Source: Nevskia sp. (GTDB lineage: Bacteria > Pseudomonadota > Gammaproteobacteria > Nevskiales > Nevskiaceae). Taken from it: 64,000 bases of DNA. How positions within the stretch are numbered: the first letter of the stretch is position 1; every line of letters begins with the position of its first letter. The stretch spans positions 52,988 through 116,987 of the forward strand of contig NZ_JAKFUM010000016.1 of the NCBI RefSeq assembly GCF_021732705.1, read 5' to 3'. The translations under genes and the position numbers were made by a program. The notes beneath the pieces were generated by a model. The model was not told where the DNA came from. It searched no databases and saw only the letters and a program-made list of their open reading frames with translations. Positions 45,458-55,871 of the stretch are shown here, one piece after another.

Positions 45458-46402
45458 GTGAAACCCCAACTGAAACATCGACCGTTCCCCGGTCTTGATG
45501 CGGTCAATGACGGTCGCCACGTGCTGCGCGACCTGCCGCTCGAACGCGAGTCGGTCCCCTACACCTTCGTGCTGCCGGAACATGATCTGGCGGCGTTCTG
45601 CTACACTTGGGTCAACAAGGACAGCGTCGCCGGGTCGGCCTTCGTCGTGTTCGGCCCCGGCGTCGGCGGCAAACCCATCGCCGAAGCGATCGACGGCATC
45701 GAAGTGCCGCGCTCGATGAACTTCGACGACTGGCGTGTCGGCTCGGTGCATCTGAAGCACGACCTTCAGTTCAAGAAGGCCGAGATGATCCTCGAGGGTC
45801 AGGGTGCCGGCATCCACGCGCACTTCGAGGCCTTCCATCCGCCCTACGCCTACGGCTTCCATCCGGACGGCTGTCCAGACTACGCGGCAACCAACCGCAT
45901 CGAACAGGCCGGCAGGGTTACCGGCACGATTCGCGTCGGCGAGCGCAAGCTTGCGTTCGAAGCGCTCGGCGCCCGTGATCACAGTTGGGGCACTCGGGAC
46001 TGGCAGACGCCGCAGCACTGGAAGTGGCTGCACGCGCAGGCCGGTCCCGATCTCTGCGTGCATTTCTGGCAGTTCCAGGCGCGCGGCACCACCGAGCTGC
46101 GCGGCTATGTGCTGAAGGACGGCGTGATCGCGGAAATGGCATCGATCGAGGTCGAGTTCGATCACGACGACCAGTATCGCCAGCGACACATCGAGATCGA
46201 GATGGTCGACACGCTCGGCCGCGTGACCAAGCTCAACGGCCTGCACTACGCGCATTTCCCGCTGATTCCCGGCCCGCACACGGTGCTGAACGAAGGCGCG
46301 ATGCGCTGCGAGCTCGATGGCCGCAGCGGCATGGGCTGGTCCGAGTTCATGTGGCCGAAGACCTACCTCGACTACATCTGCTCGCGCCTCGGCGCGCCGT
46401 GA
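45458..46402 (+). CDS. DUF7064/DUF7065-like protein (CrtC/AttH-type lipocalin-like fold suspected)
   Basis: MKPQLKHRPFPGLDAVNDGRHVLRDLPLERESVPYTFVLPEHDLAAFCYTWVNKD...GARDHSWGTRDW...; family assignment from memory. Confidence 0.65.
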   Translation: MKPQLKHRPFPGLDAVNDGRHVLRDLPLERESVPYTFVLPEHDLAAFCYTWVNKDSVAGSAFVVFGPGVGGKPIAEAIDGIEVPRSMNFDDWRVGSVHLKHDLQFKKAEMILEGQGAGIHAHFEAFHPPYAYGFHPDGCPDYAATNRIEQAGRVTGTIRVGERKLAFEALGARDHSWGTRDWQTPQHWKWLHAQAGPDLCVHFWQFQARGTTELRGYVLKDGVIAEMASIEVEFDHDDQYRQRHIEIEMVDTLGRVTKLNGLHYAHFPLIPGPHTVLNEGAMRCELDGRSGMGWSEFMWPKTYLDYICSRLGAP

Positions 46403-47409
46403 AACAGGCTGTGGCGCCGGTCGCGCCGCTGCTGCAACTGCCCGGCATCGGCCCGGCCACGCCGTGGTCGGGGCTGGAGCACTGGCCACAGCGGCCGCAG
46501 GAATTCAACTTCGTGCTGCTGTCGGACCGCACCGGGCTGCCGAAGCCCGGTGTCTTCGAGCGCGCAATCGCGGCCACCAATCTCTTGCGGCCCGATTTCG
46601 CGATCCAGATCGGCGACTGCATCGAAGGCTACACCCGCAATCCGGCACAGCTGGCGGCGGAGTGGGCCGAGTTCGACGCGATGACGGCAGCGCTCGAAGT
46701 GCCACTGTTTCGCGTGCCCGGCAATCACGATGTCAGCAACCCGGCGATGGCGGCGGACTGGCTGCGGCGCTTCGGTGCGCTGAACTACCACTTCCGCTTT
46801 CGCGATGTGCTGTTTCTGGTGCTGAACACGCAGGACCCGCCGCAGCGGGCGGCCGACTTTGCCGGCGTGGACCCGCCGGCGCATCAGGCGCCGGAGCTGG
46901 AGCGAGATCTGGACATCGGCAAGCTGCAGCGCGAGCAGGCCGCGAACCCGCGAGCCTTCGCCGAGCGGATCGAAGCCGCGATGGACAGCGAGGCGCGCCA
47001 GCCGGCGCATCTGTCTGCAGATCAGGCCGAATGGGCAGCAAGCGTCGTGCGCGAACATTCCGATGTGCGCTGGACCGTGATGCTGATGCACATCCCGGCC
47101 TGGCAGGGCGAGATGCATCCGGCACTGGTCACGATTCGCCAGGCCCTCGCCGGCCGGCCGTACACGGCATTCGCAGGCCATCTGCACAACTATCAGCGCC
47201 GTGTGATCGACGGCTGCGATCACATCCGCCTCGGGCCGAGCGGCGGCTGCTGGGTCTCCACCCGCGACGAAGGCAACTTCGATCACATCACCTGGGTGAC
47301 GATGACCGCCTACGGGCCACCCCGAATCGCGAATCTGGTGCTCGACGGCATCCTCGGCGTCGAAGGCGGCAGCTTTCGACCGAAGCCGATGTTCCCGGAT
47401 CCGGCCTAG
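46399..47409 (+). CDS. Metallophosphoesterase (calcineurin-like)
   Basis: FNFVLLSDRTG...IQIGDCIEGYTR...LFRVPGNHDVSNPA...LMHIPAWQ...AGHLHNYQRRVI; GTG start overlaps upstream stop by 4 nt. Confidence 0.85.
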   Translation: MKQAVAPVAPLLQLPGIGPATPWSGLEHWPQRPQEFNFVLLSDRTGLPKPGVFERAIAATNLLRPDFAIQIGDCIEGYTRNPAQLAAEWAEFDAMTAALEVPLFRVPGNHDVSNPAMAADWLRRFGALNYHFRFRDVLFLVLNTQDPPQRAADFAGVDPPAHQAPELERDLDIGKLQREQAANPRAFAERIEAAMDSEARQPAHLSADQAEWAASVVREHSDVRWTVMLMHIPAWQGEMHPALVTIRQALAGRPYTAFAGHLHNYQRRVIDGCDHIRLGPSGGCWVSTRDEGNFDHITWVTMTAYGPPRIANLVLDGILGVEGGSFRPKPMFPDPA

Positions 47410-48101
47410 CGGGAGCGCGCGAGGTCAGCCCTTGGCGGGCGGACCTTGAACGTCGTCGGGCAGCGCGGGACGGCCGGTTCCTCGCAGGTCTGGAATCGCA
47501 AGGCGCTGTCGGCACAGATCACCACCGAGCGCAGCCATCCGCGGTCGCAGGTCGGCGTGATCGTGACGCTGTCGGGCCAGCCGTTGAGTTCCCGGAAGCC
47601 GCGTACGAAGTCATCGGTATTCGCCGCGTCGGCACGCTGGCCGGCGGTGTCGAACGTCGGGAACCTGAGCGTGCCGTACAGATACTCGCCGGCAAGAATG
47701 TTCTCGACGCCGAAGGCCTGGCCGCACGGATAGCGTCGCGTCGCCTGGATCTTGCCCCAGCGCCGGTTGCGCAACAGTTCCTGGAAGCGCACGAGCTGAT
47801 CCGGCGGCAGCACTTCACGCGCTCGCGTGCAGTCGCCGTCGGCACTCGCCGGCAATTCGACGATCTCGGCCGGCGCAAAACCCAGTGCCGTGCTGCACTG
47901 GATTTCCTGCGAGAACTCCGGCGCCGCGTGGCAGAACTGCGGCGACCAGGAGAGGCTCAAGCGCCAGGGGCCGCGCGTGACGGCGGTGCGGTCCCCGCTG
48001 TCTGCCGCCGCGTCCGCCACCAGCGTCAGCAGCACCATCGGCCACGCCCGCATCAAGGCGCGGACGCGAGCCGCGATGCGCTGATGGGCGACGCCGCGCA
48101 T
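47406..48101 (-). CDS. RNase T2-family-like secreted protein, apparently lacking catalytic histidines
   Basis: WRLSLSWSPQFC..., ATRRYPCGQAFGVENILAGEYLYGTLRF, SVTITPTCDRGWLRSVVICADS, RCPTTFKV resemble RNase T2 layout, but no HGLWP and no KHG motif is present. Start uncertain (48101 or 48053). Confidence 0.5.
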   Translation of the reverse strand: MRGVAHQRIAARVRALMRAWPMVLLTLVADAAADSGDRTAVTRGPWRLSLSWSPQFCHAAPEFSQEIQCSTALGFAPAEIVELPASADGDCTRAREVLPPDQLVRFQELLRNRRWGKIQATRRYPCGQAFGVENILAGEYLYGTLRFPTFDTAGQRADAANTDDFVRGFRELNGWPDSVTITPTCDRGWLRSVVICADSALRFQTCEEPAVPRCPTTFKVRPPRADLARSR

Positions 48102-48123
48102 GCGGATGTCGATACGCCGACGC

Positions 48124-49335
48124 TCAGCGCGCTCCGGCATCGGCGGCAGCCGGTTCCGGCGACGACACCGTGCCCGTACCCGACACGATCTTCAGCGCCA
48201 CGCGGCGATTCAGTTCCCAGCCCGCTTCGCCGTCGTTGTCGGCGATCGGCTGCGATTCACCGTAGCCGACGCTGGTCAGCCGCTCGGCCGCCACACCCTT
48301 GCTGACCAGATAGTTCATCACCGCCGCGGCGCGCCGTTCCGACAGTTTCTGGTTTGCGGCATCGCTGCCACGGGCATCGGTATGGCCACCGACTTCGACG
48401 GTGATCGACGAGTACTGGATCAGTTCCGAAGCCACGTCATCGAGCAGGGTCTTGGCGTTGACGGTCAGCGTCGCCTTGTTGGTGTCGAAATTGACGCCAC
48501 GCAGCACGATGCTGTCGCCGGTGCCGCATCCCGCCAGCGACACCTTCTCGCCCGGGCCAGCGGTCTTGCATGGTGGCGGCGGCGGTGGCGGCGGCGGACA
48601 ACCGGTCGCGTCGACGACGCTGCCCGGCGGCGAATCCGGGCACTGGTCGGTGGCATCGATCACGCCATCGCCATCGCTGTCGGCCGGCACTTCCGGTGGC
48701 ACCACCTGCGGCTCGGTCGGCGCGGCGGCAGCCGGTTCGTTCGGCAGAAAGCCGAGCGGGAACTGCAGGCCCAGATGCAGCACCACTTGCCGATAGCGCA
48801 GCGGCGCGCTGAGGTCGACATCCTGATCGTTGTACTCGCGCTCGCGCTTGCCGTAGCGGTAGCGCGCTTCGCCGCGAATGGCGAACTGGTACTGACCCAC
48901 ACGCAGCGGCACCAGCGCCCCGAGACCGCCATCGGCATTCAGCGTGTTGAAATCGCGGTTGCCGCTGGTGGTCGGAAACTTGACGTACTGCAGGGCCTGA
49001 ATGCCGGCAACGCCGTAGACGTAGGGAAAGCTCGGGAACGGGAAGATCAGGGCATTGACGCCGCCACCGAGGTATTCGGTGGACTTGAACTTGACCACGG
49101 TCGGGGCGAGTTCCAGCGCATACCAGTCCTTGCGGTAGCCGAAGCCCAGCGTGCCGCCATAGCCGTTGCTGAGCTGTTCGCGGTTGACCGGAATGACGGC
49201 CGTGCCGAGCACGGAGATATACGGGCCCTGACGCAGCGGTGTCGTCGACGGGGCGTCGGCGAAGGCAGGGCTGCCGGCGAACGACAGCAGGGCGAGCGCG
49301 GCCAGGTTCATGGGCTTGCGCGAAGTTGAATTCAT
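48124..49335 (-). CDS. OmpA-family outer-membrane protein with thrombospondin type 3 repeat and C-terminal OmpA domain
   Basis: Signal peptide, barrel-like N-terminus, DSDGDGVIDATDQCPDSPPGSVVDATGCPPPPPPPPP, VNFDTNKATLTVNAKTLLDDVA...VEVGGHTDARGSDAANQKLSERRAAAVMNYLVSKGV. Confidence 0.92.
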   Translation of the reverse strand: MNSTSRKPMNLAALALLSFAGSPAFADAPSTTPLRQGPYISVLGTAVIPVNREQLSNGYGGTLGFGYRKDWYALELAPTVVKFKSTEYLGGGVNALIFPFPSFPYVYGVAGIQALQYVKFPTTSGNRDFNTLNADGGLGALVPLRVGQYQFAIRGEARYRYGKREREYNDQDVDLSAPLRYRQVVLHLGLQFPLGFLPNEPAAAAPTEPQVVPPEVPADSDGDGVIDATDQCPDSPPGSVVDATGCPPPPPPPPPCKTAGPGEKVSLAGCGTGDSIVLRGVNFDTNKATLTVNAKTLLDDVASELIQYSSITVEVGGHTDARGSDAANQKLSERRAAAVMNYLVSKGVAAERLTSVGYGESQPIADNDGEAGWELNRRVALKIVSGTGTVSSPEPAAADAGAR

Positions 49336-49390
49336 GGCGTAACGGCCTCCAGTGGAATTTGCGGCGCAGTCGGATTGCGAATCGTCAAAC

Positions 49391-52032
49391 TCAGAATTTC
49401 CACGACAGCGTCACGCCGAACTCACGCGGGGCGGCAATCGAGAACACGCCGCCGAAATCGGTGGAGATCACGCCCTGGGTGTAGGTCTTGTTGAGCAGGT
49501 TCTTGCCGTAGGTCCGCACCTGCACCTTCCACGGCACGAACTCGTAGCGCAGGAAGGCGCCGAGCAGCCCGTAGCCGCTCTGTTCGTAGTTCGGATCGTT
49601 CGAGGCGCTGTAGAAGAAGCCGGTGTTGCGGTAGTAGTCCGCGCCGAGTTCCACTTCGTTGTTGCCGAGCGTCCACAGCTTGGTGAACGCGATCGTTCCG
49701 GAAAACTTCGGCGTGCGCGTCTGACGGTTGCCGGAGAAATCATTGTTCGGCGAGAACAGGCCCGTCTGCGGATCGTAGCCGGCGGCATTGGGATAGCTGC
49801 CGAACTTGGCATCGAGATAGGCGCCGTTCAGCGACACCGCAAAGCCTTCGATGGTCTCCGGGAACAGTTCCGAAGTGATGTCGAAATCGACACCCTTCGA
49901 CGTTGCCAGCGGCGCGTTCTCGAACGCCAGCGCGCCACCGGAAATCAGCGACACGTACTGCGTCTGCAGATCCTTGATGCGGTAGTAGAAGCCCGCCAGA
50001 TTGAGTCGCGTGGTGCCGTTGAACAGCGGCGTGCGCAGGCCGATTTCATACGCGGTCGTGTCCTCCGGCCGGATGTACTGCGGCGGCAGGTAGACCGCGA
50101 ACGCGTTGTAGGCATGGGCCTTCTTCGCCCGCTGGAACGACGCGAACAGCAGCGTCTCGTCCTGGAACGGGTGGATGTCGATGGTCACCTTCGGCGACAG
50201 GCCGTGCGTGGTCGAGCGGTTCGGCACCAGAGGTTGCCCTGATCGTCACGCGCCTGGTTGTAGGTCAGCAGCGGGCCCCCAACCAGTGCCTCGCCAAGGT
50301 TCGTGGTGCCGGCCAGCAGATTGACGGTGGAGCGGTGAACGCCACGATCCTCGCGCTGGTAGCGGGCGCCGAGCGTCAGCGCGATCCAGTCGGTGAAGCG
50401 CGCGGTGGTCTGCAGGTAGTAGCCGGCCGAGAAGGTCTTGACCTGCGCCTGCGCCTGCACGCGATAGGCGCGGCCCGGTGCGAGGATCGGACCGACCACG
50501 GGCAGATCCTGCAGCAGATTGCCGAGCACCGGCGGAATCACCAGATCGCCGACTTCGAGCTGCACCGGGTTGAAGCCCTGGATGTTGTGAAACATGAAGA
50601 CGCCGGCGGTGACATCGAGGAAGTCCGCGAACGGCTGCGACTTGTTCGAGATCAGCTGAAGCTCGCCCTGCGTGATGTCGGCCGGATGGCCCGGAACATC
50701 GAACGAGACGTAGGGCCGGGTCGAGCCGTCGAAATCGTAGTTGTACAGCAGGCTGTTCTTCTGCTTGCTGGCCAGCAGCTTCACGTCCAGCCACGGGGCA
50801 TAGAACGTGTTCGTGGTGCTGATGACGCTGGTTTCGGAGATGCCGTAGAGCCGGGTGTTGACCTGCACGTTGCGCGGGTCGTCCGGCGGCTGGATCAGCA
50901 GCAGGCGGCCCAGCGGGCTCGGATTCAGGTTCTGGCCGATCGCACCGTTGTTCTGGTTGCGGGTGCGGGTGAAGCCGAACTGGATGTCGAGATCTTCGAT
51001 CGGTGCCCAGCGCGAGCGCACGCGCACGCCTTCGTCGATCTGCTTGCGCAGCGGCTCACCGCCGGTGCGGCTGTCCTTGCTCAGGTTCGAGTCGGACTGC
51101 GAGTAGTACGCGCTGAAGTTCAGCGCGAAGTTGTCGGTGATCGGGAAGTTCGAGTAGATGCGCGGCTTGACCAGCGCGAAGTTGCCGATGGTGAGATCGA
51201 CATCGGTGTTGGCCTCGGTAAACGACGGCGCATAGCTGGTCACGCTGATCGCACCGCCGACGGCATTGCGGCCGAACAACGTGCCCTGCGGGCCCTTCAG
51301 CACTTCCACCTGCTTGACGCCGGAGAAGTCGGACACGAAGGTCGGCGAAAACGGGAAGTAGACGCCGTCGACATAGCTCGCGATCGATGGATCGGCGGTC
51401 AGGAACGCTTCGGTACCGATGCCGCGCAGGAAGATCGTGGCGTAACCGGCCTGACTGCCGACATCCAGACCCGGCACTGCACGGCTCAGGCCGATCTGGT
51501 TGTCGATGCCGCGCGCGGCCAGTGCTTCCGGGCTGAATGCCTGAATCGAGATCGGCACATCGGTCAGGCTCTCTTCGCGCTTCTGCGCGGTGACGATCAC
51601 TTCCTCGATGATGCCGCTCTTGCGACGCTTGGTCGTGGTCTCAGCCGCGCCGGGCGTGGCCTCGGCCTCGGCCGCAGTCGCCGGTGCCGCGGCATCGGCG
51701 GCAGCCGCGGCCGGTGCCGCCGCCGGTTCCGTTGCCGCGACAGGTGCAGCGGCCGCTGCTGGCGCTGCCTCGGCGGGTGCTGCTGCCGGCGGCGGAGCGC
51801 TGTCGACCGGTGCCGGGCCCAGCAGTTCGTCGAGCGAGGCGTCGTTGCTGCTGCTGTCCTGCGCAAGCGCTGGCGCCGCGAAGCTTGATCCCAGCAGCGC
51901 CGCTGCGCCGATCAATGCCGCGAGGCCACGTCGCGAACGAGCCCTCGCGCCAAGATCGTCTGCATGGATTCCAGCCTCTGCAGGCTGCACTGTTCCTGAC
52001 ACCTCGTTGCACGCAACGCCGGCGGGTTCCAT
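49391..52032 (-). pseudogene. TonB-dependent receptor split by an apparent single-base frameshift near 50227
   Basis: N-terminal ORF (50185..52122 frame) has plug IIEEVIVTAQKREESLTDVPISIQAF...GTLFGRNAVGGAIS; C-terminal ORF (49391..50227, different frame) continues the barrel to ...PREFGVTLSWKF. They join at DDQGNLW|VPNRSTTHGLSPKVT. Confidence 0.85.
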
Positions 52033-52592
52033 ACGGTCTCTCCCCTTCGCACTGTTCGAATCAAGGCGGCTGTCAATGTGCAGCAAGCCTTGCCATGTCC
52101 TCGCACCAAGCCGAATGTGCATGTCGTACCGCGCTGCACTTCGACCGTTTTTTTAATACAACTGGTTTATAAAATACTGATTTGGCAAAAGTCAAGCTGC
52201 ATTAAATCAAATTTCGAAGGCGAATTAACGCGAATGGCTTAAAAACGAATTGCTGCGCACGAAGGAACGCTGGTATTGCCAGCCATCAGGTCCAGCAGAG
52301 GCTGGCGCGGCAGGAATGAGCACACGGCGTTCGGCGATCGACCCGGCCCACTGGCGTGATGGCCTTGCCGGAGATGCGGCAGTGCCGCCGGTGAGACTCC
52401 GCCAGCGCGACTGCCGCGCGGATCGCGAAGCGCGACGCGAGGGTTGATCCGGCATAGCGGCCGGATGGTCGGAAAGTCGGCAAGTCGAAAAGTCGAACGC
52501 CGACGGACAGGCCGACGCCCTGCCCGTCTCCGCTGACTGGCGCCGCTCGTCGGTGACGACCGCAGGGCCGGCCTCGCCCGAAGGGTCGCCGC

Positions 52593-55319
52593 TCAGCGCC
52601 CGGCCGGACTCTCGGGCGATGGGGAAGCGTCGGCGGCGATCAAGGCGCCGAAGCGCGGATCCGACTTCAACGGTGCCCAGATCGGGTCTTCGCGGAGCAG
52701 CGCCGGCGTCAGCGGGAACGTGTATCGGACACTGGTATACGGCCGCTCCAGCAGCTTGCCGATCGCGTCGAACGCCTGATCGTGACGGCCGGCCAGGACA
52801 TGGGTCACCGCCAGAATCTCGAGGGCGGTCAGTGCGAACTGGCTGTTGCTGGACGTGGCAATGCGCTTCAGGCGCGCACAGTCGCTGCCGTCGGCCGCGG
52901 TCGGATTCAGCCCGGTGGCGGTCAGGCACAGCATGCCCCGGGCGTAGACCCCGCTGGAGCTGAGGTCGGTCAGGCTGCCATCGTCGTACGGCTTCAGCAG
53001 CTCGTAGCCGGCGGCGAACGCGGCACGCGCCGCATCCGCGCGGCCACTGGCCAGTTCCGCGGTCGCCAGCAGTGCATGGTAGTCCGCGACATTGACGCCG
53101 AGGCTCGTCAGATCCTGGCTCAAGGCGGTGTTCAGCACCGTGATCGCTTCCGGCAAGCGGCCTCGGTACAGCATCTGCAGCACTTTCGGATCGAACACGT
53201 CGTACGACGAAGGCTGCAGCGGCAGGGTGTCGAGCAGCTTCTGAGCGCCGTCGAGATCGCCATTGGCCTGATCGATCAAGGCCTTCTGGGCAGTCAGCGT
53301 GGCGTCGTCGGGCGTGATGCTCAGCGCCCGGTCGGCCACCGAGCGCGCCTCGGCCATCTGTCGGTTGATTCCGAGATACAGCGACAGCCGCGACAGCAGT
53401 TCCGGATTTCGCGGGTCCAGTTCGGCCGACTTCCGCAGCAGCGCGAGCACTGCCGGGAAGTCGCCATTGCGCCACTCGATCTGGGCCAGCGCGCTCAGCA
53501 CGTCGGCACTGTTCGGCAGCTTGATCCGCGCGCGATTGAACGCTTCTTCGGCCGCCCGCAGATCGTCATCGCACATGAAGCGGACGTAGCCGCGGGCAAG
53601 ATCGGTCTCACCGAGGTCCGGCGCCAGCCGCACGGCCGTTTCCAGCGCGTTGCGCGCGCGTTCGCACGGCCGCTGCTGCAGGTCGAAGCCGTAGAACGCG
53701 CGATTGGCATCGACCCGGGCCAGCCGCGCCCAGGCGAGCGCGAACTCCGGATCAAGCTCCACCGCCTTGCCGATCCAGAGCGCGGTGCTGCCGAGATAGC
53801 TGGCATCGAAGGTGCGGGCGTCGAGCGCGATGCCGCGCAGGTACGCGTCGTAGGCCTTGGCGTTGCGCGTCGGCGTCGACGCCAGATCCTGCTGCTGCAC
53901 GCCGGTCAGCTTGGTCTGCAGCGCGGTGGCGATCGCGGTCGCGACTTCGCTCTGGACGCCGAAGATGTCGGTCAGCTGACGGTCGTAGGTTTCCGCCCAC
54001 AGGCTGGAGTCGGAATCGGCCGCGATCAGCTGCACGGCGATCCGGGCCGAATCGCCATGGCGCTGGACGCTGCCTTCGACGATGTGGGTCACCGACAGAT
54101 CCTTCGCGATCGTCCGCAGGTTCGCCGGCTGCGCGGCGTAGTAGGCCGTCGACGAGCGCGAGATCACCTTCAGCGAGCCGATCTTCGCCAGACGGGTCAG
54201 GATCTCGTCCTGAATGCCGGACGACAGATAGCTGCCGTCGTCCCCACCGCCAACGCTCTTGAACGGCATCACGGCGATCGAATGCCGGCCCTCGTCCGCA
54301 CTCACGTCCGGTCCCGGTGACTTGCCGTAGCGCAGGGTCATGTCGATTCCGACCAGCGCCGCAACCGCCAGCAACGCGACCAGCACCGGCCGGGTCAGCA
54401 CCGGCTCGAGGCCGGGCGGACGCTCCGGCAACTGCTCGATCTCGCTTTCGAGCCGGAGCCCGGACGGCGTCATCTCGTAGAACCACGAGATCAGCAGCGC
54501 CACCGGGAAACCGAGCGCAACCAGCACGACCAGCGCCCGGATCAGCCTGCCTTCCACGTCGAAGAACGGCAGCACCTGCGTCGCGACCTGGACCAGCAGC
54601 CAGCCGATCACGGCGTACATCGCGCCGGCCTTGTAGACATTGCGCCGCTGCAACTCGGCGAAGAACGAGCGCGTGCCGCCGGCGCGCCTGCCAACGCTGG
54701 TCTGGGCGACGTCGGCGGGATCGCGCGGACGGGTCATCGCCACCTGCCGCACCGCCTCGGCCTCGACCACGAAGACATCGAGGCTGCTGTCGATCTGCTT
54801 CAGTTCCGGTGCGTCGATTGCCGCCACCGGCAGGGCCAGCCGCTGGCGCACCGACCCGAGCACGGTCGACGACATGGCCAGGCCGCCGCGCGGCGACAGC
54901 GGCAGGATGCGCGCGGCGATGTTGATGCCATCTCCGAACACCCGCGTGCCACGCCGTTCGACATCGCCCAGGTGAACGCCTGCCCGGAGCACGACCGGTG
55001 GATCATCCGGATGCCCGGCGCAGACCTCGTGCAGACTTTGCTGGATCGCCACCACGGCTTCGACTGCCGCCAGCGCGCTGCTGAACTCGAGCAGGAAGCT
55101 GTCGCCGGCGGTTTCGATCTCGCGCCCGCCGTAGACCGGCAGCAGCGACCTGACCACCAGCCGCTGGCGATTCAGCAGGCGCTCGCCCAGCAGTTCGTCC
55201 CGGTGCACGAACGCGCTGAAGTCGACGATGTCGGTGAAGACGATCGCCGCCAACTGTCGCTCGAAACGGTCGCTGGTGGTCGCCAATTGCGCGCACTCCT
55301 GTTCGCGGTGAAGCCGCAT
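52593..55319 (-). CDS. Class III adenylate/guanylate cyclase domain fused to TM segments, TolB-like region and TPRs
   Basis: AAIVFTDIVDFSAFVHRDE...GGREIETAGDSFLLEF...GVHLGDVERRGTRVFGDGINIAARI; TM segments; SIAVMPFKSVGGGDDGSYLSSGIQDEILTRLAKI; TPR C-terminus. Confidence 0.9.
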   Translation of the reverse strand: MRLHREQECAQLATTSDRFERQLAAIVFTDIVDFSAFVHRDELLGERLLNRQRLVVRSLLPVYGGREIETAGDSFLLEFSSALAAVEAVVAIQQSLHEVCAGHPDDPPVVLRAGVHLGDVERRGTRVFGDGINIAARILPLSPRGGLAMSSTVLGSVRQRLALPVAAIDAPELKQIDSSLDVFVVEAEAVRQVAMTRPRDPADVAQTSVGRRAGGTRSFFAELQRRNVYKAGAMYAVIGWLLVQVATQVLPFFDVEGRLIRALVVLVALGFPVALLISWFYEMTPSGLRLESEIEQLPERPPGLEPVLTRPVLVALLAVAALVGIDMTLRYGKSPGPDVSADEGRHSIAVMPFKSVGGGDDGSYLSSGIQDEILTRLAKIGSLKVISRSSTAYYAAQPANLRTIAKDLSVTHIVEGSVQRHGDSARIAVQLIAADSDSSLWAETYDRQLTDIFGVQSEVATAIATALQTKLTGVQQQDLASTPTRNAKAYDAYLRGIALDARTFDASYLGSTALWIGKAVELDPEFALAWARLARVDANRAFYGFDLQQRPCERARNALETAVRLAPDLGETDLARGYVRFMCDDDLRAAEEAFNRARIKLPNSADVLSALAQIEWRNGDFPAVLALLRKSAELDPRNPELLSRLSLYLGINRQMAEARSVADRALSITPDDATLTAQKALIDQANGDLDGAQKLLDTLPLQPSSYDVFDPKVLQMLYRGRLPEAITVLNTALSQDLTSLGVNVADYHALLATAELASGRADAARAAFAAGYELLKPYDDGSLTDLSSSGVYARGMLCLTATGLNPTAADGSDCARLKRIATSSNSQFALTALEILAVTHVLAGRHDQAFDAIGKLLERPYTSVRYTFPLTPALLREDPIWAPLKSDPRFGALIAADASPSPESPAGR

Positions 55320-55469
55320 CGGCCACGCAAGCGCGGGCCTCGTGCGCGCCGGATTCTAGCGTGACCGGCAACGGTCAGGCAGACCGCGCGCCACTTCGTC
55401 CTTGGCAAGGCAAATCAATGACTTCGCTCTGCCCTGCTGCACCGCCAACGGCTCCGATCGGGCCTCACC

Positions 55470-55871
55470 TCAATGCGGTACTTCCGACCTTTTCGGGGCG
55501 GCCTGGCTGGGGTTGCCTGGCCCCTTGGGACTGGCATCGGTTTGCGACGAACCCTCGCGGGTTCCGGGCCCTTTCGGCGCGCCGTCTTCGCGATTGGAAG
55601 TGGCGCCCGGAGCCGATGGCAGTGTGCCGTCATCGGCATCCGCATCGCGCGCTGGCGAGTCTGGGGACTCGGAAGATTCGACGCCGTCGGGTGCTTCAGC
55701 CGCTTCGGGTGCCTCGGGAACCTCCGATGGTTCCGTCGTCGGCTCGAGGGGCGTCGGCGTGTCCTGAGCATGGACGACGCCGAAAGCAAGAACGGCGGCC
55801 AGCGCCAGCATCCGGGCACGGCCACTGGGTTCGCGACGGCGGCGATCGCGGTCGGCATGGGACGGCATCAT
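55470..55871 (-). CDS. Small hypothetical secreted acidic Pro/Ser-rich protein
   Basis: MLALAAVLAFGVVHAQ signal-like segment followed by low-complexity DTPTPLEPTTEPSEVPEAPEAAEAPDGVESSESPDSP. Confidence 0.4.
   Translation of the reverse strand: MMPSHADRDRRRREPSGRARMLALAAVLAFGVVHAQDTPTPLEPTTEPSEVPEAPEAAEAPDGVESSESPDSPARDADADDGTLPSAPGATSNREDGAPKGPGTREGSSQTDASPKGPGNPSQAAPKRSEVPH

Noticed and set aside
46317-48305. 662-aa plus-strand ORF overlapping metallophosphoesterase and RNase T2-like genes
   Set aside because: Alternate frame without domain features, spanning genes on both strands.
50215-50240. Programmed ribosomal frameshift in the TonB receptor
   Set aside because: No X-XXY-YYZ-type slippery sequence at the junction; simple indel or sequencing error is more likely.
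52225-53475. 416-aa minus ORF overlapping the cyclase gene
   Set aside because: Out-of-frame shadow of the cyclase-TPR gene; low-complexity Arg-rich.
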